Source of the DNA: Tolypothrix campylonemoides VB511288
GTDB taxonomy: Bacteria; Cyanobacteriota; Cyanobacteriia; Cyanobacteriales; Nostocaceae
Length of the DNA: 60,788 nucleotides
Reading direction: 5' to 3'
Assembly (NCBI GenBank): GCA_000828075.3
Contig: JXCB02000044.1
Location: 89,740 to 150,527, forward strand
The translations under genes and the position numbers were made by a program. Of this stretch, positions 1 through 9,180 are shown piece after piece (the stretch's first letter is position 1; each line of letters starts with the position of its first letter). The notes beneath the pieces are model-generated. The model was not told the origin of the DNA, searched no databases, and saw only the letters and a list, made by a program, of their open reading frames with translations.

Positions 1-2
1 TT

Positions 3-278
3 AAGCATCGTTTTGGTTTGCACCGTTTTGGTCAAGGAACTTTGCTTGGAATGTATCGCTGGCTTATTCTTTCTCTAACTGCCTATCTTATCACTCATTG
101 GACTTATCTTCAGACTCAGTTACCATTACCACCTGATTGGGGTGAGGCTGCCCAAACTGCCCTTGAATCTATTTTTCCTCAATTCGCACTGTCTCTTCTT
201 TTACTTGATATTGAGCGATTGATTCCCCTTGCACGTAGTTCTGGTTTTGACATCCATATTTCCAGGTGCAAGATGTGA
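3..278 (+). CDS. IS4-like transposase, C-terminal part only (gene enters from the left edge)
   Basis: The reading frame is open from base 3 and ends at 278. Its visible start, K-H-R-F-G-L-H-R-F-G-Q-G-T-L-L-G-M-Y-R-W, resembles the region just after the catalytic Glu of DDE transposases of the IS4 type common in cyanobacteria. It is followed by hydrophobic helices and a basic end (ISRCKM). The TTG at 18 is probably not the true start, because the same frame continues upstream to the window edge. The catalytic DDE residues would lie outside the window, so I cannot tell whether the element is intact. I found no clear terminal inverted repeat after 278. The family is inferred from resemblance only. 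Confidence 0.7.
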   Translation, partial: KHRFGLHRFGQGTLLGMYRWLILSLTAYLITHWTYLQTQLPLPPDWGEAAQTALESIFPQFALSLLLLDIERLIPLARSSGFDIHISRCKM

Positions 279-569
279 GTATCAGTCTTTTTTGAAAGTG
301 CCAATCAGGTTTTGTCAGCACAACAACTCAAATCTATATCCAGAGGGCTAGAAGATTTAAGAGATTAAACTCTTAACAAGTCGGCAGTCGGCACAAGAGT
401 TTGGTCTTAACAAGCGTGCCATTCTGCTATAAGTAATTTAAATATCAAAATCCAATTGTAAATTTTAAAATAGAATATAATGACGCAATAATATTAGGAT
501 AAAAAGCATTTCCTTAGATCCTAATTTTAGTTTTTTTTAACGATTGACTATTAACTAATAACTAAATCA

Positions 570-2024
570 TCAAGCCAAATGCATAAACACCATTTTCAGT
601 AAATCTGCACGAGAAAAAGGCTTAGTTAAATATCCAGATGCCCCAACAAATCTTGCTTTGACTCTGTCAATCAATCCTTTGTTTCCCGTTACCATAATTA
701 TGGGAGTTTTTTTGAACATTGAATTATTTCGGACAATCCGGCATAATTCATAACCATCTATGCCTTCCATATTCAAATCCAGTAAAATTAGGTCTGGCTT
801 ATGTCGAATAATCGACATCACTGCTTTCAGTGGGTCGTTAATCGTCACTACAGAAAAATTTTCATCTTCTAAAAAGCGGCTAATTTCTTTTAGGATGGTG
901 GGGCTATCATCAACAGAAACAACAGTATAGATTTTCCGATGACTTGCATGAGCAGGAGTTTCTGTATCATGTCCCGAGTTTCTATTATTATTGTTGTTAT
1001 TATTATTATTAGATTTAGATGTTGCTAATTCTTGAGCTTGTTCTTTTGGAGGAGAAATCGGCGTTGGTCGCTGATGAGTAACTCTGTTTTCTGTAGAGAT
1101 ATCTGTAGAAATAGGATTATCCTTGGAGATAGTGCCACTTGATGCTACTGCAGAATCAACAAATTTAGTATTAGCTGATTGGGCGACATAAGTAGAAGCT
1201 TGTTCTAAATCTGGAAATGTCTTTGGTAATTTATCAAATGGAGGGTCTGGTTCATGCAATAATATTGTGCCATTTAAAATATGAGGGTATAATATTCTAG
1301 CCAGTTGGACTTCGTCTTGATTCATAATCACTGACAGATGCCGCAGACTAAAACCCTTCATCCACTCAGTTAACTGAGGGTCTATTCCTGATAAATTCTT
1401 TTGACTGTTTGTGGTTTTAATTAACAAATATGGACGCTGATAAGGAGAAGAAATTTGGGGACCTAATGACTGCCAATTTTGCAACTTTTGTTGGCAACGT
1501 TCCACAATTTTTTCTACATCCAGCTTGCAAATGGTTGGAACTCGATAATGAGAATCTTTTAATGTAAAAGTTCCATGCTTGATTAAAAGATATGGCTCAA
1601 GCACTTCTTTGACCAATTCTTGGATCAGCACAGCTGCTTGTGTAGAATGTAGGTATCGTTCACTAACTAACCAGCAAATAGCTTGGTACTCAGGAGGGAG
1701 TGGAGGGGGAATAGAGTGTTCTTTGGTATGATTTTTATGTTCAACTGACTGATTTTTTGCGTCTGGTTCAAACATCAAACGTAATTGAACACGAACTTCA
1801 GCGATGATGTTAGGAACATGATGGCTCAGGCGACGCAAATGACGTTCAAGTCGGTCGAAAGGTTCGACTGAATGGGTTGCATAAGTTATTCTCCCCTGTT
1901 CTAAATAGATTGACCAGGAAACAGAGTTGCTAAGGACTTGTAAACAAGTACTTTCAGAACAATTAGATAGGTGTCTCAATAAACTGAGGGGACGTAGTTT
2001 GGTGAATGTGCCAAAATTCTTCAT
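570..2024 (-). CDS. PatA-like response regulator (N-terminal PATAN-type region, C-terminal receiver domain)
   Basis: A 484-residue protein with a cyanobacterial PatA/PixG-like layout. The N-terminus (about 1-110) resembles the PATAN/DUF4388 region (segments LRHLSNCSESTCLQV and YLEQGRITYATH). A middle region (about 110-310) has no motif I can name, and a low-complexity linker includes nine consecutive Asn. A receiver domain occupies about 366-484. It keeps the acidic pair D372-D373, the phosphoacceptor D416 (in LILLDLNM), the switch Thr T446 (VTG) and K468 (TKPF), so it should be phosphorylated. There is no DNA-binding output domain, so it probably works by protein contact, as PatA in heterocyst patterning or PixG in phototaxis. 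No partner kinase or CheW/CheY genes lie next to it. It is transcribed divergently from the TerY-like cassette. Which PatA paralogue it matches cannot be decided here. Confidence 0.85.
   Translation of the reverse strand: MKNFGTFTKLRPLSLLRHLSNCSESTCLQVLSNSVSWSIYLEQGRITYATHSVEPFDRLERHLRRLSHHVPNIIAEVRVQLRLMFEPDAKNQSVEHKNHTKEHSIPPPLPPEYQAICWLVSERYLHSTQAAVLIQELVKEVLEPYLLIKHGTFTLKDSHYRVPTICKLDVEKIVERCQQKLQNWQSLGPQISSPYQRPYLLIKTTNSQKNLSGIDPQLTEWMKGFSLRHLSVIMNQDEVQLARILYPHILNGTILLHEPDPPFDKLPKTFPDLEQASTYVAQSANTKFVDSAVASSGTISKDNPISTDISTENRVTHQRPTPISPPKEQAQELATSKSNNNNNNNNNRNSGHDTETPAHASHRKIYTVVSVDDSPTILKEISRFLEDENFSVVTINDPLKAVMSIIRHKPDLILLDLNMEGIDGYELCRIVRNNSMFKKTPIIMVTGNKGLIDRVKARFVGASGYLTKPFSRADLLKMVFMHLA
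984..1010 (-). repeat. Trinucleotide run coding for nine asparagines
   Basis: Nine consecutive AAT/AAC codons on the minus strand encode poly-Asn in the linker just before the receiver domain of the PatA-like protein. Such a run is prone to slippage, and unit changes would keep the frame, so only linker length should vary. Confidence 0.9.
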
Positions 2025-2608
2025 TTCTTTAGAGATTTACTGGAAAATAAGACCGATTCTTTGAATTTTCTTTCTTATCGGTAAATAAGGTATTTCGTTT
2101 ACCTCGATATTTCCCTATAAAGAAATATTCTTATAATCTGAGATTGTATACATATATTACAAACTGTAGAGATAACATTATAGCTAGTATGTTACATTTT
2201 CCCGTAACATAGCTAACCAAAGAATTTTTCTTTTTTATTTCAATTTTAATTAATCAAGCAAGGTAACAAAGACCTAGCTATCCTACTGATTTTATGAACT
2301 CTAGTTAATTGCTTTTATCTAAAATCCTACCTTTCTACATCGAATCTTTAAAATTTTGTGTTAACTGACGTACTAATTTATTGTATTCTATACGTGTTAT
2401 GTATAAAATTTGCTTGTATTTTGCGGTAGGCAATGCCGACTCCTAGTTGGTTCGTTTTCCAAGGATATGTCTCTGGCAAGATTCCAGAAATTTGTAAAAA
2501 AATTAGCAGCAGAATTTTGTTTAACAAATAGTAAACTATCTAGGATTAAACAACTTACATATAGTTTCGTTGGTGCTATAAACTATATACTTTGAGGAAA
2601 AGGAAAGC
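2025..2608. other. Divergent intergenic region between the PatA-like gene and the TerY-like cassette
   Basis: 584 AT-rich bases that should hold promoters for both flanking units. An imperfect inverted repeat lies around 2181-2215: ATGTTAC (2189-2195) and GTAACAT (2204-2210), with partly matching TAGCTA flanks. It could be an operator or a hairpin. A GTA-N9-TAC sequence near 2145-2160 resembles an NtcA site, but its spacer is one base too long. A small open frame at 2410-2595 has no recognisable features and is not called. A purine-rich ribosome site (GAGGAAAAGGA, 2594-2604) ends the region. Confidence 0.5.
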
Positions 2609-3316
2609 TTGGCTTTGGACTATAACATAACACGTAAAGTTATGCCTGATACATTTAAACTTGATGAAGTAGTGGAGTTTGCTGAAAACCCAGAACCCCG
2701 TTGTCCTTGTGTACTTCTCCTAGATACATCTGGTTCAATGCAAGGTATGCCAATAGATTCATTGAATCAGGGGTTACAGACTTTCAAGGAAGAATTAACG
2801 AAAAATTCCTTGGCGGCAAGGAGGGTAGAAGTAGCAATAGTTACTTTTGATAGTCATGTAAATGTAGTACAGGACTTTGTGACTGCGGATCAATTCAGTC
2901 CGCCGATACTGACAGCACAAGGACTGACTACGATGGGTGCTGGAATTCATAAAGCTTTGGATCTGCTCCAAGACCGCAAAGCTCAGTATCGCAACAACGG
3001 CATTGCTTACTACCGTCCTTGGGTATTCATGATTACTGATGGTGAGCCGCAAGGCGAGTTTGAAGATGTTGTAGAGCAAGCTGCACGGCGTTTGCACGCA
3101 GATGAAGCAAGTAAGCGTGTAGCGTTTTTTACTGTTGGTGTTGACAGTGCGAACATGACACGCTTAAGTCAAATAGCTGTGCGTACGCCTTTGAGGCTCG
3201 AAGGACTCAATTTTGTTGAAATGTTTGTTTGGCTGTCAGCTAGTATGTCAGCTGTTTCTCATTCCAAAGTAGACGAACAGGTGGCGCTACCGCCAATTGG
3301 TTGGGGTTCTGTTTAG
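2609..3316 (+). CDS. TerY-like von Willebrand factor A domain protein
   Basis: A 235-residue protein that is essentially one VWA domain. The metal-ion-dependent adhesion site is intact: D-T-S-G-S at residues 39-43, the later Thr in GLTTMGAG, and the Asp in ITDGEPQG. It is therefore likely to bind Mg2+ and act as a protein-interaction module in the cytoplasm; there is no signal peptide. The start is TTG, preceded by GAGGAAAAGGA. An in-frame ATG at 2642 would drop 11 residues but lacks a comparable site. It is the first gene of a tight plus-strand set with a PP2C phosphatase and a kinase. This trio is known from tellurite/stress-type operons as the TerY-P triad. The proposed role, as substrate or scaffold of the kinase/phosphatase pair, is inferred from family knowledge. 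Confidence 0.85.
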   Translation: MALDYNITRKVMPDTFKLDEVVEFAENPEPRCPCVLLLDTSGSMQGMPIDSLNQGLQTFKEELTKNSLAARRVEVAIVTFDSHVNVVQDFVTADQFSPPILTAQGLTTMGAGIHKALDLLQDRKAQYRNNGIAYYRPWVFMITDGEPQGEFEDVVEQAARRLHADEASKRVAFFTVGVDSANMTRLSQIAVRTPLRLEGLNFVEMFVWLSASMSAVSHSKVDEQVALPPIGWGSV

Positions 3317-3367
3317 TAATGATATAACGCAATGCTCATGCAAAGAGCAGCAACGGAAGACTATCAT

Positions 3368-4147
3368 ATGAATACTTCTAGACAGATACCTCATTGGCGG
3401 GTAGTAGCCGCATCGGTCTGTGGTACAAGCCACTTAAAGAACAAGCAGTTGTGTCAGGATGCTCACCACTGGCAGATTTTGCCAGATAATATTTTGCTTG
3501 TTGCTGCGGCAGATGGAGCTGGATCTGCAAGCATGGGTAAGCTGGGAGCAATGGTTGCTGTGGAAACAGCGATAGAAAACATATCAATCAAAGAAATCTC
3601 AGGACGAACTTTAGTCGATGATGATGCTGTGCGATCGCTTTTGCTTGAGGCAATAATTGCTGCCAAAAAAGCTGTTGAGGAAGAAGCTGTTGCTTGTGAA
3701 AAGCAGCCATTGGATTTAGCAAGCACTTTGATTATTGCAGTTGCGACCCCAGAAGTTGTAGCAGTGGCACAAATAGGCGATGGTGTGGCGGTAGCGAGGG
3801 ATGTTCAGGGAAACCTAATTGCACTGACTACGCCCGATAGTGGAGAATATATTAATGAGACAGTTTTTTTGACCTCGCCGACAGCCTTAGATGCTGCTCA
3901 ACTTAGGGTATGGCGTCAAGCGATAGTCAACGTTGGTGTCCTCACTGATGGACTACAAATGCTTGCGATGAATATGGCTGTGGGTGCGCCTCATAAACCG
4001 TTTTTCCTGCCTCTGTTTGACTTTACAGCGAATGCTGATGATAAGACAGTAGCAAAGGAACAGTTGGTGAAGTTTCTGCGTTCGGATCGGATTACCCAAC
4101 GTACAGATGATGACCTCACATTAATCATTGCTGCTTTGAGCAATTGA
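3368..4147 (+). CDS. PP2C-family serine/threonine protein phosphatase (TerY-P triad)
   Basis: A compact PP2C-like metal-dependent phosphatase of 259 residues. Visible motifs are Q-D-A-H at about 30-33, the metal-binding A-D-G-A-G at about 48-52, Q-I-G-D-G near residue 135, and D-D-D-L-T-L near the C-terminus. The start chosen is ATG 3368, because GGAAGA (3355-3360) sits 7 bases before it. The open frame extends to 3332, but that ATG has no good site and adds an atypical N-terminus. The gene begins about 50 bases after the VWA gene and ends about 60 bases before the kinase, consistent with one operon. It probably reverses phosphorylation by the neighbouring kinase on the VWA protein or another target (inference). 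Confidence 0.85.
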   Translation: MNTSRQIPHWRVVAASVCGTSHLKNKQLCQDAHHWQILPDNILLVAAADGAGSASMGKLGAMVAVETAIENISIKEISGRTLVDDDAVRSLLLEAIIAAKKAVEEEAVACEKQPLDLASTLIIAVATPEVVAVAQIGDGVAVARDVQGNLIALTTPDSGEYINETVFLTSPTALDAAQLRVWRQAIVNVGVLTDGLQMLAMNMAVGAPHKPFFLPLFDFTANADDKTVAKEQLVKFLRSDRITQRTDDDLTLIIAALSN

Positions 4148-4205
4148 TTGGAGAATTCGTTTGTGCAAAAGTGTATAAATTTATAACGTATCCATAAATT
4201 ATATC

Positions 4206-6395
4206 ATGCAGGTACTACGTTGTCTTTCTAACCAAAAAATTAATAATATCAACCTTACCGTAAGTTTGGGACGAGGCGGTGAAGCGTGTATATACACAGT
4301 GCCAACAGATGCTGGTTTAGTGGCAAAAGTTTATCACAAGCCAACAGCTGCCCAAGCTCGCAAATTGCAGGTGATGCTTGCCCACCCGCCGGAAAACCCA
4401 ACCGCCAGCTTGGGGCATATTTCCATAGCATGGCCCATTGAGTTGTTGCATTCAACGGATGCAAGCGCTCAGGTGATAGGCTTTTTGATGCCACGCATTC
4501 AGGGAATGCGTCCAATCATCGACTTTTATAATCCTAGAACTCGCCGCCAGCACTGTCCTTTGTTCAACTATCAGTACTTAATCCGCACAGCTCGCAATCT
4601 AGCTTCGGCTTTTGCTGCGTTGCACGCTAGTGGGTACTGTGTTGGGGATGTGAATGAGTCGAATATCCTTGTCAGTGACACAGCATTGGTGACAATAGTA
4701 GACACCGATTCATTCCAGGTAAAAGACCCAAATTCTGGAGTGATTTATCGGTGTCATGTAGGGAAACCAGAATTTACGCCACCAGAACTTCAAAACAAAA
4801 CCTTTGCTCAGTGCGATCGCAATTTTACCCACGACGCGTTTGGGTTAGCAGTGCTGATCTTTCAACTGTTGATGGAAGGCACACACCCATTTTCCGGCAT
4901 TTATCAAGGAGCTGGTGAACCTCCAACCTACGAAGCACGCATAGCAGCAGGGCATTTTACCTACAGTCTCAAGCGACGTGTACCATACATTCCCACACCG
5001 ATCGCACCTCCTTGGGATATTCTTCCCCTAAGCTTGCAGGAACTGTTTGTACGTTGTTTTGAGGAGAGTCACAACGATCCGCAGCTACGCCCCAGCGCTC
5101 AAACTTGGCTAACAGCGCTTGCTGATGCCGAAAACTCCTTAATCACCTGTACTCTCAACCCGCAGCATCGCTATAGCAACCATTTGGACAAATGTCCTTG
5201 GTGTGAACGTACTTTGCGATTAGGTGGACGTGATCCATTTCCATCTCTAAAGGCAATAGCAAATAGAGAACATTTACAACCGCGAGTACAACCCAAAAAA
5301 CGCCAAGTTCAAGTTCCTCGCACACCGCAACCAGCGATTCCATTTTCCCGCACGAATTATCGCCCTCCAGTTATTCCGCAAAATATTTCCTACTATAGAC
5401 CTCCTAAAAAGCGGAAATTATACCCTATTGTTTTTTGCTTGGTTGGTCTTTTTGGTGCTTTAGGGTATTTGGATTTAATGGTTAAATTTACAAATCGCCC
5501 CTTTATTGCCGAAAATCCTTACATTCAGCAAAATTTGATTTCTCTGGCAAAAGAAAAAATTAACAATAAGAAAAATTTTGCTGATTACTACAAGCAGGGA
5601 CATGCCTCATACAAAGTCAAAGACTACGAAAAAGCCATTGAAAATTTCAGCCAAGCAATACAAAAAGAGCCAAAACATCCAAAAGCTTATGTCAACCGTG
5701 GCAATGCTCACTACAACCTAAAAGAGTATGAAGCAGCACTTGCTGATTACAATAAAGCAATTGGCATCAGTCCTAATGAAGTGAAAGCTTATGTCAATCG
5801 GGGTAATGCCCGCTATATGCTTGCCGAATATAGCAGCGATCCAGACAAAGAATATAACCTAGCAATTGCAGACTATAACAATGCCTTGCGTCTCAACCCA
5901 AATGAAGTAGAAGCATACATCAGACGGGGTATTGTTCGCTCCCAAATTGCTAAATATAGTGGCGATTCTCAACAGGAATATAAAAAAGCAATTAATGACT
6001 TCAACCTGGCACTGAGCCTTAATTCTTCAAGGGCAGAAGCATACTTTCAGCGAGGTTTGGTGCGTTATCAAGTTGCCCAATATAGCAGCGATTTTGAGCA
6101 AGAATACAAACAAGCAATTCAGGACTTTAACCAAGCATTGAATATCAATTCAAAACTGGCAAAAGTCTATCTAAAACGAGGCGTTGTCCGTTACGAACTT
6201 GCGCAATATGGAGGCGGCAAATCTAGCCAGTACCATAAGCAAGCAGTTGATGATTTACAAACAGCTGCCAAAATATCTCTCGAACAAGAGGATATGGATA
6301 ATTATCAACAAGCATTAAGCAGCATCTGTGTTGTCGTTGAAAATAAATGTGATACTTTTTTGCAAACCACAAATCTATCACAACAAAGCAACTAA
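4206..6395 (+). CDS. Serine/threonine protein kinase with zinc ribbon, one transmembrane helix and TPR repeats (TerY-P triad)
   Basis: A 729-residue multidomain protein. A divergent eukaryotic-like kinase domain covers about 18-310: glycine loop L-G-R-G-G-E (21-26), ATP-anchoring K41 in VAKVYHK, catalytic D148 and N153 in VGDVNESN, and D-T-D (166-168) in place of DFG. A short Cys/His cluster follows (C315, H321, C330, C333; CPWC motif), fitting the zinc-ribbon linker known in TerY-associated kinases. A basic, Pro-rich stretch, one hydrophobic helix (about 405-425) and five or so TPRs (about 460-700) follow. Several TPRs share the insert Y-S-S-D-x-x-x-E-Y-x-x-A-I, so they arose by internal duplication. 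The kinase should be cytoplasmic. The TPR side depends on membrane orientation, which is not proven. It is the last gene of the triad and is followed by a hairpin at 6487-6520. Confidence 0.88.
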   Translation: MQVLRCLSNQKINNINLTVSLGRGGEACIYTVPTDAGLVAKVYHKPTAAQARKLQVMLAHPPENPTASLGHISIAWPIELLHSTDASAQVIGFLMPRIQGMRPIIDFYNPRTRRQHCPLFNYQYLIRTARNLASAFAALHASGYCVGDVNESNILVSDTALVTIVDTDSFQVKDPNSGVIYRCHVGKPEFTPPELQNKTFAQCDRNFTHDAFGLAVLIFQLLMEGTHPFSGIYQGAGEPPTYEARIAAGHFTYSLKRRVPYIPTPIAPPWDILPLSLQELFVRCFEESHNDPQLRPSAQTWLTALADAENSLITCTLNPQHRYSNHLDKCPWCERTLRLGGRDPFPSLKAIANREHLQPRVQPKKRQVQVPRTPQPAIPFSRTNYRPPVIPQNISYYRPPKKRKLYPIVFCLVGLFGALGYLDLMVKFTNRPFIAENPYIQQNLISLAKEKINNKKNFADYYKQGHASYKVKDYEKAIENFSQAIQKEPKHPKAYVNRGNAHYNLKEYEAALADYNKAIGISPNEVKAYVNRGNARYMLAEYSSDPDKEYNLAIADYNNALRLNPNEVEAYIRRGIVRSQIAKYSGDSQQEYKKAINDFNLALSLNSSRAEAYFQRGLVRYQVAQYSSDFEQEYKQAIQDFNQALNINSKLAKVYLKRGVVRYELAQYGGGKSSQYHKQAVDDLQTAAKISLEQEDMDNYQQALSSICVVVENKCDTFLQTTNLSQQSN

Positions 6396-7041
6396 TACCA
6401 ATTCTCTCTAAAGTTGCACTTAATACTTACTCTTTGACTCTTGGCGTCCTAGCCTACGGCACGCCGCTGCCTTTACGTGAGAAATAAGATCCCCGACAAC
6501 TTTTACGAAGTTGGGGATCTGTGGCTTTCAATTCTCACAAAGAAAGCGGAGGATTGCTATAAAAACAAGTTAATTGCAGACAAAATTAAGCTGTTCTGCC
6601 ACGAGGCTAAACAGTTTTGCTGTTTATTATCTTTTGTATTTTGAAGAATGACAGCGGTTCTGCGTAAGGTGTGCCTTGCTCACCAATACCTCAAAAATCC
6701 CTTACGTAATTTTTTATAGGCAATGCCCACCGTACAATTTGTAGTCTAATCATTTAAAAAACGCTATATGTAGCAGGTTATTTCTTGCGATTTTGAAATA
6801 GTAGGAGCCGATTATTTTGTATTTTTTAGAAACTGCCTAAATACTGTTATCTCTAAGTTTCAACTAGTTACAAAGCTTTTTCATTTTTTCACACTTAAGA
6901 TAGATTTATTTATCTGCTCTTCATACTTAAGTGCGATTTTGCAGTTAGATTATATACTGAGAAAATTGAGAAATCAATTTTTCTCTCTTCAATCTTAAGA
7001 TAGTTGATTACTCATCTACCTCAAAACCTAGAGATAATCCC
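6396..7041. other. Intergenic region between the kinase and rfbF
   Basis: 646 bases without a convincing gene. The left part holds a hairpin (6487-6520) and repeat-like GC-rich bits (near 6445-6475 and 6660-6700). The right part (about 6760-7041) is AT-rich, as expected for the rfbF promoter and leader. I see no consensus promoter I can defend. Confidence 0.5.
6487..6520. terminator. Hairpin downstream of the kinase gene (terminator-like or dispersed repeat)
   Basis: AGATCCCC (6487-6494) pairs with GGGGATCT (6513-6520). Inside it AACTT pairs with AAGTT, with a three-base bulge (GAC). It lies about 90 bases after the kinase stop codon. There is no U-tract, and elements of the form GATCCCC...GGGGATC are also common as dispersed repeats in cyanobacteria, so the terminator role is only possible. 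Confidence 0.45.
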
Positions 7042-7815
7042 ATGAAAGCAGTGATTTTAGCTGGAGGACTCGGTACACGCTTAAGTGAAGAAACTAGCGT
7101 TAGACCCAAGCCTATGGTGGAGATTGGTGGTAAGCCAATACTATGGCATATAATGAAGACTTACTCCACACACGGCATACATGACTTTATTATATGCTGT
7201 GGTTACAAAGGTTACGTCATTAAGGAGTATTTTGCCAACTACTTCTTACACATGTCAGACGTTACCTTTGATATGCGATTTAACCAGATGAATGTGCTTT
7301 CAGGTTACGCAGAACCTTGGCGTGTCACCTTAGTAGATACGGGTGATAATACAATGACCGGCGGACGTTTGAAGCGAGTCAGAGAGCATATTGGCAATGA
7401 AACTTTTTGCTTCACTTACGGCGATGGTGTAAGCAATATCAATGTTACAGAACTCATTAATTTTCACAAAGAACAAAAGACTTTAGCAACAATGACAGCA
7501 GTTCAACCACCAGGACGCTTTGGTGCTCTTGTCTTAGGACACGAACAAACAAAAATCACTAGCTTTCGGGAAAAACCAGAAGGGGATGGAGCGTGGATTA
7601 ATGGTGGTTATTTTGTGCTAGAGCCTGAAGTCATCAATTTAATAGATGATGATTCCACTGTTTGGGAGCAGACACCATTAGAAAAGCTTGCCGAAATGGA
7701 AAAGCTATCTGCTTACAAGCATAATGGCTTCTGGCAGCCGATGGATACTTTACGAGATAAAAATTACCTCGAAGATCTGTGGAAGAACGGTAAAGCTCCT
7801 TGGAAAGTATGGTGA
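7042..7815 (+). CDS. rfbF: Glucose-1-phosphate cytidylyltransferase
   Basis: Makes CDP-glucose from glucose-1-phosphate and CTP, the entry to CDP-linked deoxysugars. The 257-residue length is typical for RfbF. The nucleotidyltransferase signature LAGGLGTRL at residues 7-15 is followed by R-P-K-P-M. FTYGDGV carries the metal-binding Asp, and the substrate-loop sequences [11 protein letters not shown] and GRLKRV are typical of RfbF rather than of RmlA or GalU. It is the first gene of the long plus-strand polysaccharide island and is preceded by a 0.6 kb AT-rich leader. In my memory of Anabaena PCC 7120 the HEP island also begins with this enzyme (alr2825). Oddly, no clear CDP-glucose 4,6-dehydratase (rfbG) lies in the window. 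Confidence 0.93.
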   Translation: MKAVILAGGLGTRLSEETSVRPKPMVEIGGKPILWHIMKTYSTHGIHDFIICCGYKGYVIKEYFANYFLHMSDVTFDMRFNQMNVLSGYAEPWRVTLVDTGDNTMTGGRLKRVREHIGNETFCFTYGDGVSNINVTELINFHKEQKTLATMTAVQPPGRFGALVLGHEQTKITSFREKPEGDGAWINGGYFVLEPEVINLIDDDSTVWEQTPLEKLAEMEKLSAYKHNGFWQPMDTLRDKNYLEDLWKNGKAPWKVW

Positions 7816-7825
7816 TAAAAAAGAA

Positions 7826-7860
7826 GATAGAAGATAGAAGATAGAACATACAAGATAGAA
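7826..7860. repeat. Short tandem repeat of five heptamers (STRR type)
   Basis: Five consecutive 7-base units: GATAGAA three times, one variant CATACAA, then GATAGAA. It lies in the short gap between rfbF and the lhgO-like gene. Heptameric tandem repeats of this kind are a known feature of heterocystous cyanobacterial genomes. Confidence 0.85.
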
Positions 7861-7962
7861 AAATCGCTTCATTGTTCACTCTTCTTTTTTCTCAGCATTT
7901 TTGATTTTTCACTCTTCATTCTTGACTCTTCACACTTCGTATTCCCAGGAGCTATAGTACTC

Positions 7963-9180
7963 ATGTATGATTTTGCGATTATAGGTGGAGGAATCGTTGG
8001 TCTTTCCACCGGGATGGCTTTAGGTAAACGCTATCCCAATGCTCGGATTTTGGTTTTAGAAAAAGAAAGCAATTGGGCTTTTCACCAAACCGGCAACAAC
8101 AGTGGCGTGATTCATTCTGGCATTTACTATAAGCCGGGAAGTTTCAAAGCTAAATTTTGCCGTGACGGTTGTCTCTCAATGGTGGAATTTTGCCAAGAAC
8201 ATGGAATTGACCATGAAGTTTGCGGCAAAGTCATAGTTGCTACTGATGAAAAAGAGTTACCTCGCCTAGAAAATCTTTACAAGCGAGGTTTTGAAAATGG
8301 CATAGACGTTAAGAGAATTTCTCCTGAGGAAGTCAAAGAAATTGAACCTCATGTCACCTGTGTTGGGGGAATATTCGTCTCTTCAACTGGTATTGTAAAC
8401 TATAAGCAAGTTTGCCTCAAGTATGCTGAAATTATTAAACAGCAAGGAGGAGAACTGCGTCTTAATACAAAGGTTGAAAAAATAGTTACCAGTGGTAATC
8501 ATCAGGTATTAGAAACTAATACTGGTACTTTTGAAACTCGCTTTGTCATCAATTGTGCTGGATTGCATAGCGATCGCGTTGCCAAAATGGGTAAAGCTGA
8601 TCCGAAAGCAAAAATTGTTCCTTTCCGGGGAGAATATTACGAACTGACACCAGAAAAACGTTATCTGGTGAAAGGTTTGATTTACCCAGTTCCCAATCCT
8701 GATTTTCCCTTCCTAGGTGTCCACTTTACGCGCATGATTGATAGCAGCGTACACGCTGGACCGAATGCAGTTCTTAGCCTTAAGCGTGAAGGCTACAACA
8801 AAACCGACTTTGACTTGCGTGATTTTGCAGAAGTCATGACTTATCCTGGTTTTTGGAAACTTGCTGCAAAACATACTGACGAAGGAATCCAGGAAATTAT
8901 TCGTTCCTTTAGTAAAGCAGCCTTCACCAGAAGTTTGCAAAAACTCATTCCCGAAGTCCAACAAGAAGATCTAGTTCCCACCCACGCTGGTGTTCGCGCA
9001 CAAGCACTGATGAACGATGGTAAACTGGTAGACGACTTTTTGATTGTTCAAGGTCAAAACTCTGTCCATGTTTGCAATGCTCCTTCCCCAGCAGCAACAT
9101 CTTCCATCGAAATTGGCAAAGCTATTGTCGCTCAAATTCCTGAACCATCACATCTCAAATCTGTAGTGAGTCAGCTCTAA
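7963..9180 (+). CDS. lhgO: L-2-hydroxyglutarate oxidase-like FAD-dependent oxidoreductase
   Basis: A 405-residue DAO-fold flavoprotein. The N-terminal FAD-binding Rossmann motif is G-G-G-I-V-G-L-S-T-G (residues 8-17), and E33 in VLEKES should bind the FAD ribose. GNNSGVIHSGIYY (about 46-58) and the C-terminal THAGVRAQ and FLIVQGQNSVHVCNAPSPAATSS-type region (not quoted in full) are typical of LhgO/YgaF, which oxidise L-2-hydroxyglutarate to 2-oxoglutarate. It lies between rfbF and an SDR epimerase. The link to polysaccharide synthesis is not obvious. It may remove or recycle a 2-hydroxyacid by-product, or oxidise another substrate here (inference). Confidence 0.85.
   Translation: MYDFAIIGGGIVGLSTGMALGKRYPNARILVLEKESNWAFHQTGNNSGVIHSGIYYKPGSFKAKFCRDGCLSMVEFCQEHGIDHEVCGKVIVATDEKELPRLENLYKRGFENGIDVKRISPEEVKEIEPHVTCVGGIFVSSTGIVNYKQVCLKYAEIIKQQGGELRLNTKVEKIVTSGNHQVLETNTGTFETRFVINCAGLHSDRVAKMGKADPKAKIVPFRGEYYELTPEKRYLVKGLIYPVPNPDFPFLGVHFTRMIDSSVHAGPNAVLSLKREGYNKTDFDLRDFAEVMTYPGFWKLAAKHTDEGIQEIIRSFSKAAFTRSLQKLIPEVQQEDLVPTHAGVRAQALMNDGKLVDDFLIVQGQNSVHVCNAPSPAATSSIEIGKAIVAQIPEPSHLKSVVSQL

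Noticed and set aside
1-278. Complete insertion sequence at the left edge
   Set aside because: Only the transposase C-terminus is inside the window, and no terminal inverted repeat could be recognised.
2140-2165. NtcA-like GTA...TAC sequence upstream of the TerY-like cassette
   Set aside because: The spacer is nine bases, not the eight of the NtcA consensus, so I do not call a site.
2410-2595. 61-codon plus-strand frame before the TerY-like gene
   Set aside because: No ribosome site, domain or hydrophobic pattern; it sits in an AT-rich divergent promoter region.
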